Of a stretch of 64,000 nucleotides of DNA, positions 35,817 to 45,173 are shown piece by piece (the stretch's first letter is position 1; every line of letters begins with the position of its first letter). Below the pieces are notes generated by a model, which was not told where the DNA came from, ran no database searches, and was given only the letters and a program-made list of their open reading frames with translations. The stretch is from positions 1 through 64,000 of the forward strand of contig NZ_JAKILB010000006.1 in NCBI RefSeq assembly GCF_023283895.1, read 5' to 3'. This DNA comes from Shewanella pneumatophori. Lineage in GTDB: Bacteria; Pseudomonadota; Gammaproteobacteria; Enterobacterales; Shewanellaceae. Both the position numbers and the translations under genes were made by a program.

Positions 35817-37721
35817 GTGAATAATAAACACCTGCAATTACACGCCAAATCTATTAACCATCCAGAGACATTTTGGGCACAAGCTGCCGATTCGATTGAT
35901 TGGTCGTCAACTTGGGATTGTGTCTTAGATGATAGCAATGCACCTTTTTATCGTTGGTTTGCTGGTGGCAAGATGAATACCTGCTATAACGCAGTTGATA
36001 GACATGTGGCTCAAGGTAGAGGAGAGCAAATCGCACTGCAGTATGTTAGTCCGGTTACCGATTGTGAATATGGGATCTCTTACCGCGAACTGCAAGCACA
36101 GGTTAGCCGGCTTGCTGGGTATATGGACTCACTTGGGGTGAAAAAAGGCGACAGGGTGGTGATCTATATGCCCATGGTGCCTGAAACGGCGTTTGCCATG
36201 TTGGCTTGTGCGCGAATTGGCGCTATTCATTCTGTAGTCTTTGGTGGTTTTGCTGCTAACGAGTTAGCCACTCGTATTGATGATGCTAAGCCTAAACTGG
36301 TTCTTTCAGCGTCATGTGGCATAGAACCGTCAGGCGTAGTAGCTTATAAACCTTTGCTAGATGATGCATTAGCGCAAGCAAGTCACCAGGTCGAGCATTG
36401 CATTATACTTAATCGAAGTCAGTGTGAGGCAGAATTACTAGCGGGTAGAGATATTGATTGGCAGGCGGCTGTCGCAAGTGCACCTAATATAGATTGCGTT
36501 CCTCTTGAGTCCACTGATCCGCTTTATGTCTTATATACTTCTGGTACGACTGGACGCCCCAAAGGCGTAGTGCGTGATAATGGTGGCCACGCTGTTGCAC
36601 TCGCTTGGTCGATGAAGCACATTTATGACATTGACTGTGGTGATACGTTTTGGGCTGCATCCGATGTAGGTTGGGTGGTTGGTCACTCCTATATTGTCTA
36701 TGGACCGTTACTCGTTGGTGCGACGAGTATTTTGTATGAAGGTAAGCCCATAGGTACGCCAGATCCGGGGGCATTTTGGCGCACTATTGCCAAATATAAA
36801 GTAAAGAGCTTCTTTACTGCGCCAACAGCCATTCGAGCCATTAAACGTGACGATCCAAATGGTGATTTTATACAAGGCGTCGATTTAAGGTGCTTGCAGA
36901 ATCTGTTTCTCGCGGGAGAGCGCTGCGATCCCGATACTTTACATTGGTCAGAAGATACACTGAAAAAGCCAGTCATTGATCATTGGTGGCAAACTGAAAC
37001 TGGCTGGCCAGTTGCGGCTAACTTAATGGGCTATGCACCTGTTGCGGTAAAGCCGGGTTCTCCGGCATTGGCTGTGCCCGGTTATCAAATTGATGTGGTT
37101 GATGTGATGGGCGAAGAAGTTGCTGCCAATGAATCAGGCAATGTGGTGATAAAACTGCCTTTGCCGCCTGGCACCTTAACCACGCTTTGGCAAAATGAAC
37201 AGCGTTACCAAGACAGTTATCTTGCTATGCATCCGGGATACTACCTAACTGGCGATGCAGGATATAAAGACGATGAGGGATATCTTTATATTATGAGCCG
37301 TATTGACGACATCATTAATGTCGCGGGTCATAGATTATCGACTGGTCGTTTTGAAGAAGTATTGTGCCAGCATGAAGCGGTTGCTGAAGCTGCTGTGATA
37401 GGGGTTAAAGATATCTTAAAAGGCCAAGTGCCATTGGGTCTGGTGGTGCTTAAAAAAGGCGTAACTTTACATGATGAAGAGATCAATCAGCAGCTGATTC
37501 ATTTAGTTCGTCAAGAAATAGGGCCGGTAGCTTCATTTAGATTAGTTAGCGCGGTGCAAAAATTGCCAAAGACTCGAAGCGGTAAGATTTTGCGCGGCAC
37601 AATGCGTAATATTGCTGATAATCAAGATTATAAGATCCCGGCAACCATTGAAGATCCTGCCACTTTAGACATAGTGCGTAATACCTTAACTCGTATGGGG
37701 TATGCTGACGCCCATGTTTAA
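35817..37721 (+). CDS. prpE: Propionyl-CoA synthetase (acyl-CoA synthetase, PrpE type)
   Basis: A 634-aa AMP-forming acyl-CoA synthetase that activates propionate, or acetate more slowly. The start is GTG with AGGGAG upstream. The ANL P-loop is YTSGTTGRPKGVVRDNGGHA, and YGPLLVGATSILYEGKPIGT is the acyl-pocket region; its DNGGHAVALAWSMKHIYD block is PrpE-like rather than Acs-like. The C-terminal LPKTRSGKILRGTMRNIA carries the catalytic lysine that is often acetylated. It is divergent from liuR. Propionyl-CoA is also the product of the valine/isoleucine branch encoded at 55-63 kb. Confidence 0.88.
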   Translation: MNNKHLQLHAKSINHPETFWAQAADSIDWSSTWDCVLDDSNAPFYRWFAGGKMNTCYNAVDRHVAQGRGEQIALQYVSPVTDCEYGISYRELQAQVSRLAGYMDSLGVKKGDRVVIYMPMVPETAFAMLACARIGAIHSVVFGGFAANELATRIDDAKPKLVLSASCGIEPSGVVAYKPLLDDALAQASHQVEHCIILNRSQCEAELLAGRDIDWQAAVASAPNIDCVPLESTDPLYVLYTSGTTGRPKGVVRDNGGHAVALAWSMKHIYDIDCGDTFWAASDVGWVVGHSYIVYGPLLVGATSILYEGKPIGTPDPGAFWRTIAKYKVKSFFTAPTAIRAIKRDDPNGDFIQGVDLRCLQNLFLAGERCDPDTLHWSEDTLKKPVIDHWWQTETGWPVAANLMGYAPVAVKPGSPALAVPGYQIDVVDVMGEEVAANESGNVVIKLPLPPGTLTTLWQNEQRYQDSYLAMHPGYYLTGDAGYKDDEGYLYIMSRIDDIINVAGHRLSTGRFEEVLCQHEAVAEAAVIGVKDILKGQVPLGLVVLKKGVTLHDEEINQQLIHLVRQEIGPVASFRLVSAVQKLPKTRSGKILRGTMRNIADNQDYKIPATIEDPATLDIVRNTLTRMGYADAHV

Positions 37722-37773
37722 AGGGTATTTTGTACTAATATGATGTTATCTATGCCGTTATGCCGTTACGCCG

Positions 37774-37802
37774 AAAGCTGAAACTGATGTTTCAGCTTTT
37801 TT
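37774..37802 (+). terminator. Intrinsic terminator of prpE
   Basis: AAAGCTGAAAC (37774-37784), loop TGAT, GTTTCAGCTTT, followed by a T run. Confidence 0.9.
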
Positions 37803-37991
37803 ATTGCCAATTAGGCAAAATCGATTACAACGATTTATTAACTCGTTAGCCTTTATCTGGTAATTAAGTTACCAAAGTCTGTATAATCACTAACAAAATT
37901 AAACCTATCATCTCAATATTCAACAGGCGTCATTGTTGTATATAAAAAATAATAGATAGGTAACTCTCTGTGACCTACGGAATTAATCTAC

Positions 37992-39530
37992 ATGAATAAC
38001 CAAAATCAGCTTTATGATATCGGTGTTATCGGCTTAGGTGTAATGGGTAAAAACCTTGCGCTAAACATAGTGGATAACCAGTATAGGGTTGCTGCGTTTG
38101 ATCTTGATGAACACAAGGTAAAAGACACTGTTCGACAAGAAGAACTCGAGCGGAAACAATATCTAAAACAGCATAGGCAGCCGCGTCTTGTTGGCTGTAA
38201 CAATCTTTCTGAAGTGTTATCTAGTTTAGAAAAACCACGTATTTTACTGCTTTCTGTGCCTGCAGGTGGGCCTGTTGATGGTGTGTGTCAGGCATTAATT
38301 GAAGCGGGTATTGAACGCGATGACATCGTGATTGATACCGGCAACAGTCTTTGGACAGATACTGTTGAGCGTGAGCAGCGTTATAGCAAAGATTTCCTAT
38401 TTTTTAGTTGCGCCGTTTCTGGTGGTGAAGTGGGCGCGCGCTTTGGCCCGTCTTTAATGCCAAGTGGTAGCCTGACGGCTTGGAATCGAATTGAACCGAT
38501 TTGGCAAGCAATTGCGGCTAAAGTAGATGCGAGTACAGGTTTACCAATTGAGCGTTTTGAGCCGGGTAATCCGGTAAAAGAGGGTGAACCTTGTACCACA
38601 TATATTGGCCCTGCCGGTTCAGGCCATTACGTGAAAATGGTGCATAACGGTATTGAATATGCTGATATGCAGCTTATTTGTGAAGCTTATCATCTGCTTA
38701 GTCAAGGTTTAGGTCTAAGTGCTAGCGAAGTGGCTGATGTGTTTGCAAAGTGGAATCAAGGCAGTCTAAATAGTTACTTGATGGAGATCAGCGCTGATGT
38801 GCTTAAGCAAGCTGATCCGTTAACTGGCGCGCCGCTAGTTGAGATGATTTTAGATAAAGCGGGCCAAAAAGGCACTGGCTTGTGGACTGCTGTTAGCAGC
38901 TTGCAGATTGGCTGCCCAGCACCGACAATTGCAGAGGCTGTTTATGCAAGGGCTGTGAGTACGCAGAAATCTCAAAGGCAACAACTTAGCCAGTTGCTAG
39001 CGGGCCCTGCTGATAATAGCGATGCTGAGCTTGATAAACAGGCTTTTATCGACCAACTTGAAAATGCTTTGTATTGCGCCAAAGTTTCTTGTTACGCCCA
39101 AGGCTTTCAATTAATGGCGATGCAAGCAAAAGAGCAAGGCTGGCAGCTAGACTTTGCTGAAATTGCTAAGATTTGGCGTGCAGGCTGTATTATTCGCGCC
39201 ACCTTCTTACAATCAATCACTCAGGCATATCAGCAAGACAGTGGATTAGAAAATCTACTCATGGCGGATGTTTTTGCCAAAGCGTTATCTGACAAACAAG
39301 GTAACTGGCGTATCGCTGTATCGCATGCAGTGATGAGCGGCGTACCTGCACCATGTATTAGCTCGGCTCTAGCGTATTACGATAGTTATCGTAGCGAAGT
39401 GCTTCCTGCGAGTTTATTGCAAGGTCAGCGTGATTATTTTGGCGCTCATACTTTTGAGCGAACAGATAAGCCAGCAGGTGAAAAATACCACCTAAACTGG
39501 AGTTCTGACCGTAAGCTACATAAGGTCTAA
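37992..39530 (+). CDS. gnd: 6-phosphogluconate dehydrogenase
   Basis: A 512-aa oxidative pentose-phosphate enzyme that decarboxylates 6-phosphogluconate to ribulose-5-phosphate with NADP reduction. The dinucleotide-binding loop is IGLGVMGKNLALNI. Catalytic blocks are AVSGGEVGARFGPSLMPSG and GSGHYVKMVHNGIEYADMQ, with the active-site Lys and the HNGIEY signature. The length is a little above the E. coli enzyme (468 aa), due to an insertion near residue 180 and inserted residues near 325-345. No strong RBS is visible. It ends at a bidirectional terminator. Confidence 0.93.
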   Translation: MNNQNQLYDIGVIGLGVMGKNLALNIVDNQYRVAAFDLDEHKVKDTVRQEELERKQYLKQHRQPRLVGCNNLSEVLSSLEKPRILLLSVPAGGPVDGVCQALIEAGIERDDIVIDTGNSLWTDTVEREQRYSKDFLFFSCAVSGGEVGARFGPSLMPSGSLTAWNRIEPIWQAIAAKVDASTGLPIERFEPGNPVKEGEPCTTYIGPAGSGHYVKMVHNGIEYADMQLICEAYHLLSQGLGLSASEVADVFAKWNQGSLNSYLMEISADVLKQADPLTGAPLVEMILDKAGQKGTGLWTAVSSLQIGCPAPTIAEAVYARAVSTQKSQRQQLSQLLAGPADNSDAELDKQAFIDQLENALYCAKVSCYAQGFQLMAMQAKEQGWQLDFAEIAKIWRAGCIIRATFLQSITQAYQQDSGLENLLMADVFAKALSDKQGNWRIAVSHAVMSGVPAPCISSALAYYDSYRSEVLPASLLQGQRDYFGAHTFERTDKPAGEKYHLNWSSDRKLHKV

Positions 39531-39546
39531 CTAAAAGTGCAGATAT

Positions 39547-39576
39547 AAAAAAGCCTATCATTTGATAGGCTTTTTT
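39547..39576. terminator. Bidirectional terminator between gnd and menA
   Basis: AAAAAAGCCTATCA (39547-39560) pairs with TGATAGGCTTTTTT (39563-39576) around a 2-nt centre. It separates the convergent gnd and menA genes. Confidence 0.9.
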
Positions 39577-39598
39577 GTTTTTAGCTCTGTAACATTGG

Positions 39599-40483
39599 CT
39601 AGCCAATCAAAATATCAATCAGTAAACCGGCACTAAATAGCGCGCTAAATATCATGGTTAATTTTGCAGTGCGGCCCAGTAATGGATTTAATGCTGCGCC
39701 TGTCACTTCATTAAAATCACGACTTAGATTTCTCGCCATAATAAATGCAAGGCCAGCTAACAGTACTGGTAAGCCCGGCAATGCGCCCATAAAGAAACCA
39801 GCAATAATGATAGCGAACGGCAAAAATACGAAGCTCTGGTAGAAAATACGTGATTGCTCAAGTCCCATTCTTACCGCTAAGGTCTTTTTACCAGCTTTGA
39901 TGTCTGTTTCCATATCACGGGTGTTGTTAACCAGCATAATGGCCGCATTTAAAAAGCCAATAGCAGAGCCTAGTAGCCAGGCACTTGTGGCGGTTTCTCC
40001 TGCTTGTAGAAAATAACTTCCTACAACCGCAACCAGACCAAAAAATACAAACGCGGCTACTTCACCTAATCCATGAGAGGCAAGTGGGTAAGGGCCGCCG
40101 CTATATCCTAGGGCACCGAGTATCGCTGCTGCCGCTAAAAAGGCTATCACAATACCGCCGTGGTAAATCAAAAATGAGCCAACGATTAATGCTAATACCA
40201 AACATAGAACCATCGCATTACGCACCGCCGTTGGGCTTAACATGCCACTTTGGGTTACGCGCACAGGACCGAGGCGTTCTTCGGTATCTACGCCGCTTTT
40301 AAAGTCGAAGTAGTCATTGGCTAAATTTACTGCGATTTGTAATAGCAGTGCACATAACATCGAGATCACTGCAATGAACATGCTGAACTGCTCCTGTTGT
40401 AGTGCGAGCACATTACCAACCAGCAGTGGTCCAATCGCCGCAGGCAAGGTGCGTGGGCGTATGGCAAGTATCCAAGGATTCAT
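39599..40483 (-). CDS. menA: 1,4-dihydroxy-2-naphthoate octaprenyltransferase
   Basis: A 294-aa UbiA-superfamily membrane prenyltransferase that attaches the isoprenoid tail in menaquinone biosynthesis. It begins MNPWILAIRPRTLPAAIGPL. The Mg/prenyl-diphosphate motif is NDYFDFKSGVD, and the second Asp-rich motif is NTRDMETDIKAGKKTLAVRM. Eight to nine hydrophobic helices are visible. Menaquinone is the quinone pool for the DmsEFAB chain elsewhere in the window. The upstream spacer lacks a good RBS. Confidence 0.94.
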   Translation of the reverse strand: MNPWILAIRPRTLPAAIGPLLVGNVLALQQEQFSMFIAVISMLCALLLQIAVNLANDYFDFKSGVDTEERLGPVRVTQSGMLSPTAVRNAMVLCLVLALIVGSFLIYHGGIVIAFLAAAAILGALGYSGGPYPLASHGLGEVAAFVFFGLVAVVGSYFLQAGETATSAWLLGSAIGFLNAAIMLVNNTRDMETDIKAGKKTLAVRMGLEQSRIFYQSFVFLPFAIIIAGFFMGALPGLPVLLAGLAFIMARNLSRDFNEVTGAALNPLLGRTAKLTMIFSALFSAGLLIDILIG

Positions 40484-40814
40484 GGTTTATATTTACTTAC
40501 AGAGGTTTACGTCAAAGAAGGATGACATAAAGATAAAAAGAATTGCCTATAGCATAGCAAATTTAACAACTTCTAAAAAGTGGATTTTGCTGCTGAAAAA
40601 GTGTCCAGCTTAACAATTTGCTTAGCGTGAATTATTTTTCATTATTATGGTTTAATAAATTTGACCTAGCGCACATTGATAGGCAGTAGTGTATGCAATA
40701 TTGCACCTGTAAGTTTTTAGTCAATATAATTTCACCATTTACTTAGTCATAGGGCTGTGCGTTTTTTGCACCGTCACCATTCATCAAACAAGGTTTGTTT
40801 AGAGGTCAAGCACT
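40484..40814. other. Divergent intergenic region, about 330 nt
   Basis: Lies between menA (minus) and the SDR gene (plus). It is AT-rich with no supported small gene. TTTACGTCAAA near 40515 is only a half-match to the LiuR-type motif and I do not call it as a site. Confidence 0.45.
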
Positions 40815-41750
40815 ATGCGTTTTGAGGGACAGGTCGCCATAGTTACCGGTGCTGCATCAGGCTTAGGAAGAGCTTATGCCATTGCCTTAGCTGAGCGCGG
40901 AGCAAGAGTGGTACTCGTTGATAACGAGGTCGCTAAAACAGAGGATGTTAGTTGCAAGCCTATAATTGATCTTTCGCCGGGATCTGGGCTGAAATCTTGT
41001 TGTGATGCCATTAAATCGATCGGTGGTGAATGTCAGCCATTTAGCTTAGATGTCACTTGCTCACAAGATATTGGCAGTATGGTCGATTGCGTGATTGAGC
41101 GCTGGGGCAGGGTAGATATTCTAATAAACAATGCAGGCGTTCATCGCCCATGTGCGTTTGAGCAGATGAGTGAAGTCAGTTGGAAGCATCAATTGGATGT
41201 CGATCTTAATGGGACTTTTTATATGACCAAAGCAGTTTGGCCATATATGACGCGCCAAGGTTATGGTCGCATAGTGATGAGCGGTGCAAGCTCTGTGTAT
41301 GGTGATATGCATGAAACCAGCTTTAGCGCCAGCAAAATGGCGGTGATAGGTCTTGTTAATAGCTTACACCTAGAAGGCGAAGAGCATGGTATAGCGGTGA
41401 ATAGTATTATTCCTCATGCGGTAACCGGTATGACTGCGGCTCATCTCGCACCATCGGTAAGACCGCTGTTTTCTAAAACCACAGTTACAGCAACTATGCT
41501 GTATTTATGCAGTTCTAAAAGCCCTTCTGGGCAGCATTTACTGGCGGCAGCAGGTGGCATAAGTCACGCTGCAATGGTCGAGTTTTCACCAAGCCGATTT
41601 AAAGCTGAAGAGTGTACACCTGAAGTGATTACAGAGCGGTGGGGCGAAATTTATAAAGCTAAGCCTATTACGGTACATCGTAGCGGTGAAGCGCAGGTTT
41701 TAGCTTGGGCCAAAGCCTCGGCTGAAAAACGTCATATTACGCTTGAATAA
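40815..41750 (+). CDS. Short-chain dehydrogenase/reductase-like protein with Phe at the catalytic Tyr position
   Basis: A 311-aa SDR. The cofactor loop is TGAASGLGRAYAIALAERGA, NNAG is present in ILINNAGVHRP, and the Ser block is MSGASSVYGDM. The expected Y-x-x-x-K is FSASK: residue 170 is Phe (codon TTT) and Lys174 is kept. Without the Tyr general acid/base, normal dehydrogenase chemistry is doubtful, so it may be a pseudoenzyme or use another residue. The family resembles the SDR domain of peroxisomal multifunctional enzymes. The C-terminus after residue 220 is atypical (KSPSGQHLLAAAGGISHAAM), with a longer tail. AGAGG RBS is good; no partner gene is close. Confidence 0.8.
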   Translation: MRFEGQVAIVTGAASGLGRAYAIALAERGARVVLVDNEVAKTEDVSCKPIIDLSPGSGLKSCCDAIKSIGGECQPFSLDVTCSQDIGSMVDCVIERWGRVDILINNAGVHRPCAFEQMSEVSWKHQLDVDLNGTFYMTKAVWPYMTRQGYGRIVMSGASSVYGDMHETSFSASKMAVIGLVNSLHLEGEEHGIAVNSIIPHAVTGMTAAHLAPSVRPLFSKTTVTATMLYLCSSKSPSGQHLLAAAGGISHAAMVEFSPSRFKAEECTPEVITERWGEIYKAKPITVHRSGEAQVLAWAKASAEKRHITLE

Positions 41751-41973
41751 CATAAGCACTGGTAATTAACTTCAGCTCTTTATTTTAATGAAGTGCAAGC
41801 AGAGTTAAGTATGTTGAACATAGCTTGTTGAACCATCGCCAATATTTAGCCTGCTTAAAATGAATTCATAAGCTCTACATTACGACAGCACTCAAGCTTC
41901 AGGGTTTAAAGCTAGCGGCAGCAGCTGCTCTTGAGTTAAGCTTATTGCATATTTAGTTGAGTGTTAGGTTGCA

Positions 41974-42840
41974 ATGAGCCAGGTATTAGATGATTTACTC
42001 GCGTTACTTTCTTTAGAACAAATAGAAGAAGGTTTGTTTCGTGGTCAAAGCCAAGATTTGGGTTTTGGCCATGTTTTTGGTGGCCAAGTTATGGGGCAGG
42101 CGTTAAGTGCTGCCAAGCAAACGGTTAGCCCTGATCGTAAAGTGCATTCATTACACTCTTATTTTTTACGTGCTGGCGATGAAAAATTACCTATTGTCTA
42201 TGACGTAGAGATAATGCGCGATGGCGGCAGTTTTAGTGCACGTAGGGTTAAAGCTATTCAAAAAGGCCGGCCTATTTTTTATATGACCTGTTCGTTTCAA
42301 ACAGCTGAAGAAGGTTATGAACATCAAGCGGTCATGCCAGATGTGCCGGGACCTGAAGGCCTGTTAAACCAACAGGAACTTGCGATGACACTAAGAGATA
42401 AAGTGCCATCAAAAGTACTTGAAAAGTTTATGGCAGATACGCCAATTGAAATGCGGTTGGTAAATCCAAGCGATCCTATCGCGCCTAAGCCAAGTGAACC
42501 AGTTAGACATGTTTGGATCCGCGCGAACGGTCAAGTGCCAGATAACTTGTGTGTTCATGACTATCTACTTGCTTACGCGTCAGATTTTAACTTTCTAGTG
42601 ACCGCTGCTCAGCCACATGGTGTATCGTTTTTAACTCCGGGTATGCGCATGGCAACCATTGATCATGCAATGTGGTTTCATCGACCGTTCGACTTCAGCC
42701 AGTGGCTGCTCTATAGCATAGAAAGCCCAAATGCTAGCGGTGGCCGTGGGTTTGTTAAAGGCCAGTTTTTCAATCAACAAGGCGAGCTAGTTGCTTCTGC
42801 AACACAAGAAGGTCTTATCAGAATGACTAAGAAAGACTAG
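41974..42840 (+). CDS. tesB: Acyl-CoA thioesterase II
   Basis: A 288-aa double-hotdog thioesterase that hydrolyses medium- and long-chain acyl-CoA. The N-terminal hotdog contains [20 protein letters not shown] and [12 protein letters not shown]. The second hotdog carries the catalytic Asp/Thr/Gln region ([50 protein letters not shown]). The length matches E. coli TesB (286 aa). It lies in a series of independently transcribed genes and is followed closely by a YbaY-like lipoprotein gene. Confidence 0.94.
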   Translation: MSQVLDDLLALLSLEQIEEGLFRGQSQDLGFGHVFGGQVMGQALSAAKQTVSPDRKVHSLHSYFLRAGDEKLPIVYDVEIMRDGGSFSARRVKAIQKGRPIFYMTCSFQTAEEGYEHQAVMPDVPGPEGLLNQQELAMTLRDKVPSKVLEKFMADTPIEMRLVNPSDPIAPKPSEPVRHVWIRANGQVPDNLCVHDYLLAYASDFNFLVTAAQPHGVSFLTPGMRMATIDHAMWFHRPFDFSQWLLYSIESPNASGGRGFVKGQFFNQQGELVASATQEGLIRMTKKD

Positions 42841-42894
42841 CACTTGTTTGGTGTGAACAATATAAAATTAATGTGGCAACAAAGGATCAAAGTA

Positions 42895-43293
42895 ATGATT
42901 TCAATGATGAAAAAAAGCGTAGTGCTGTTATGTTTAATAGTACTAACAGCTTGTGTCACCGTGGAAGAAAAACCACCTGTTGTGGTTAATGGCGCGGCTG
43001 GTTACCTAGAAAGATTAGCCTTACCTCAAGGAAGCGCTATTACCATCGCGATTATCGATTTGGATACACCAGGTATGATTATTGCGCAAAAAAGCTTTGA
43101 TATTGTAAGAGCGCCGGTGCCGTTTAAGTTTTTATTACCGGCCGATAGTATTGATAGCAGCGTAAATTACGGTGTGGTGGCGATGATCCAATATCAAGGA
43201 CAAGTGATCTTCCAGACTTATGATCGTTTCCCTGTGATTAACAACGACAAGTACACGACTGAAGTATTGATGAAGGCTGTACCTGCGCCTTAA
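42895..43293 (+). CDS. YbaY-like lipoprotein
   Basis: About 132 aa from the ATG at 42895, chosen because AAGGA lies nine bases upstream; a longer frame starts with TTG at 42844 right after tesB. The lipobox LTAC gives a lipidated Cys near residue 20. The mature part matches the YbaY/YscW group: LPQGSAITIAIIDLDTPG, then VPFKFLLPADSI, and NYGVVAMIQYQGQVIFQTYD. A paralog lies at 47940-48341. Such proteins are small beta-sandwich envelope lipoproteins. In E. coli ybaY lies next to tesB, which supports the family call. Confidence 0.85.
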   Translation: MISMMKKSVVLLCLIVLTACVTVEEKPPVVVNGAAGYLERLALPQGSAITIAIIDLDTPGMIIAQKSFDIVRAPVPFKFLLPADSIDSSVNYGVVAMIQYQGQVIFQTYDRFPVINNDKYTTEVLMKAVPAP

Positions 43294-43362
43294 CTTGATT
43301 TTTGTTATTACAGCTATCCTTGATTAGATACAAGCATCAAGGTAAATAACTTAGGAGCTTAG

Positions 43363-43384
43363 GCTCCTTTTTTATTATCAAGCT
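43363..43384 (+). terminator. Intrinsic terminator
   Basis: AGGAGC (43363-43368), loop TTAG, GCTCCT, followed by seven T. It closes the tesB/YbaY unit. Confidence 0.85.
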
Positions 43385-43439
43385 AGGCTTTGATTACTTT
43401 TATCGGTTGCTGAACGAGTTGAATTAACGAGGCGATACA

Positions 43440-44090
43440 ATGGGCGATATTACTGGCGCCGTAGCACTTAACCAAATGCAGCTAGATGAATATGATTTTC
43501 AAAAGCTCATCATCAAATGGTTACTTGAAGATGAGCAGCGATGTCATGCTCTGCTTGCGGCTCAACAAATGCAGCTAAATGATTGGATGTTAGCGGCGGG
43601 GTTTGTCCGTAACTTAGTGTGGGATAAATTACATGGCCTGCAAACACCGTTGAATGATATTGATCTTATCTATTTTGATTTAAGTGATTTATCAATTGAA
43701 CGTGACAAAGCGATCGAAGCGCAATTAAAACGTATCGCGCCTATGTTTCCATGGTCAGTAAAGAACCAAGCCAGAATGCATCTACGTAATGAGCATCAGC
43801 CATATCGCTCAAGCCTTGATGCCATGAGTTATTGGCCTGAAAAGCAAACCGCGGTTGCTGTCAGTAGCCAATTTAGTCGTCTTTCGGCAAGCGGTTTTGG
43901 CTCCGGTTCTGAATCGGAATCAGTCTCTTCACCTGAGTTGATTTTGCACAGCAATTTTGGGTTGAGCTGTTTATTCGATTTTTCGCTTCAGCAAAACCCC
44001 AAAGCTTGCCGCTCTTTGTTTAAGCAGCGTGTAAAAAATAAGCGCTGGTTGCAAACCTACCCAAAGCTGCGAGATAATGACAACTGGTGA
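43440..44090 (+). CDS. Nucleotidyltransferase family protein (NTP_transf_6-like)
   Basis: A 216-aa protein of the NTP_transf_6 (formerly DUF925) type. The block NDWMLAAGFVRNLVWDKLHG, followed by LNDIDLIYFDLSD, gives the D-x-D metal-binding pair of the polymerase-beta fold. WSVKNQARMHLRNEHQPYRS is the other conserved stretch. Residues 138-165 contain a Ser/Gly-rich insert (SRLSASGFGSGSESES-like) that is unusual for the family. Substrate unknown. The next gene, 90 nt downstream, encodes a kinase-like protein; whether the two act together is open. Confidence 0.82.
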   Translation: MGDITGAVALNQMQLDEYDFQKLIIKWLLEDEQRCHALLAAQQMQLNDWMLAAGFVRNLVWDKLHGLQTPLNDIDLIYFDLSDLSIERDKAIEAQLKRIAPMFPWSVKNQARMHLRNEHQPYRSSLDAMSYWPEKQTAVAVSSQFSRLSASGFGSGSESESVSSPELILHSNFGLSCLFDFSLQQNPKACRSLFKQRVKNKRWLQTYPKLRDNDNW

Positions 44091-44180
44091 ACTTATGAGC
44101 GCTTGATGCTCGTTGTTGGTTTGCTTACAGGCTGTTTTAGCTTGCGACTACCAATGGTTCTAAATTTGTACTTGTTGTAA

Positions 44181-44918
44181 ATGGTGGCCCAATTAATGGA
44201 ACCTTATCTTGATGCGATTAAAGAGATTAAAGAGTTAGCAAACGCAGAAGAGATCCATCGGGTTGACGATGTATCAATATACTTAGAGCGTTTTACCGAG
44301 CTTGATTTAATTGCTACTGGGATCTATGCCGAAGTATATGAAATGCCCGGTGAGCCAGATAAAGTCGTTAAGTTGTGTAACAGCAAAATTGATGGCTACT
44401 ACCTATTTGCACGCTGGTGCATGCGCCCTGAAAATCAAGATAACCCCCACGTTCCCACCATACATAGAGAAGATACAGTCGAGCTCAGTAGCGGCAGAGT
44501 GGTACGCTTTTATGTGATGGAGCGACTAGAAGATATTAGTGATGACGGCACCGAGCCGACCCGTCCGAGCCATTTTCATGATTATGATTTTGGTAAGTTG
44601 TGGGGAACATTACGAACTATGACCTTGCCGTTTGCCGATCCTAAAAAGCCTTTTAACGACCAAGTACAAACAGCCGATGAGTTTGTTGAACAGATCCAAG
44701 AGCCAAGGTCGCATTTCTATATGAGTACTGATGAGCGCAAACCTGTAGTGATAGACGATCAAATTATTGATGATCATGAAGAGCTACTTAAAACGCTATT
44801 TGATGTGCTTAGCTTTGTAGATGAACACGGTGTGATGGATTTGCACGGTGGCAATTATATGCTTCGAGGCGATACCATAGTGATTACAGACCCTATCTCT
44901 CACAAATACCCAAGTTGA
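44181..44918 (+). CDS. Atypical protein-kinase-fold protein (245 aa)
   Basis: A 245-aa protein with a visible kinase-like active site. A glycine-loop-like segment LIATGIYAEVYEMPGEPDKV leads to Lys64 in DKVVKL. The hinge-like stretch is VRFYVMERLEDI. The catalytic loop reads VMDLHGGNYMLRGD with Asp220 and Asn225 five residues apart, as in HRD-x4-N, and Asp237 in ITDP occupies the DFG Asp position 12 residues on. The C-lobe is small and the protein ends eight residues after it, so an activation segment and substrate lobe are missing. It could be a minimal kinase, an aminoglycoside-phosphotransferase-like enzyme or an inactive relative. The start may instead be the ATG at 44196. Confidence 0.65.
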   Translation: MVAQLMEPYLDAIKEIKELANAEEIHRVDDVSIYLERFTELDLIATGIYAEVYEMPGEPDKVVKLCNSKIDGYYLFARWCMRPENQDNPHVPTIHREDTVELSSGRVVRFYVMERLEDISDDGTEPTRPSHFHDYDFGKLWGTLRTMTLPFADPKKPFNDQVQTADEFVEQIQEPRSHFYMSTDERKPVVIDDQIIDDHEELLKTLFDVLSFVDEHGVMDLHGGNYMLRGDTIVITDPISHKYPS

Positions 44919-45002
44919 GCTGGAGTCGTTTCTGTTTAGATTGGTTAGGCCTGGAAATGTTTTAGTATTTAGTGACATGGAGTTACATTGAAAAGGATAT
45001 TT

Positions 45003-45173
45003 ATGAAAACAAATTTATTGTCGTCATCGAAAGAATACTTTATTGGTTCGGCAATCATGCTTCTAGGTATAGTCTATAACCTGATTGAAAAGGATCTATT
45101 TGGAGCAGTCGCATTTTCTCTGTTTTTCATAGTCTTTTTAAGCGTAGCGATTGCTAAGCGTAGAAGCAGTTAA
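45003..45173 (+). CDS. Small membrane protein (56 aa)
   Basis: The ATG at 45003 has AAGGA five bases upstream; an earlier TTG at 44988 is out-competed. The product has two hydrophobic helices (YFIGSAIMLLGIVYNLI and AVAFSLFFIVFLSVAIA) joined by an EKDLFG turn and ends in AKRRSS. The function is unknown. Its 3' end is duplicated just downstream. Confidence 0.6.
   Translation: MKTNLLSSSKEYFIGSAIMLLGIVYNLIEKDLFGAVAFSLFFIVFLSVAIAKRRSS

Noticed and set aside
40506..40525. TTTACGTCAAA upstream of menA as a third LiuR-type site
   Set aside because: Only one half-site matches and no inverted partner is present.
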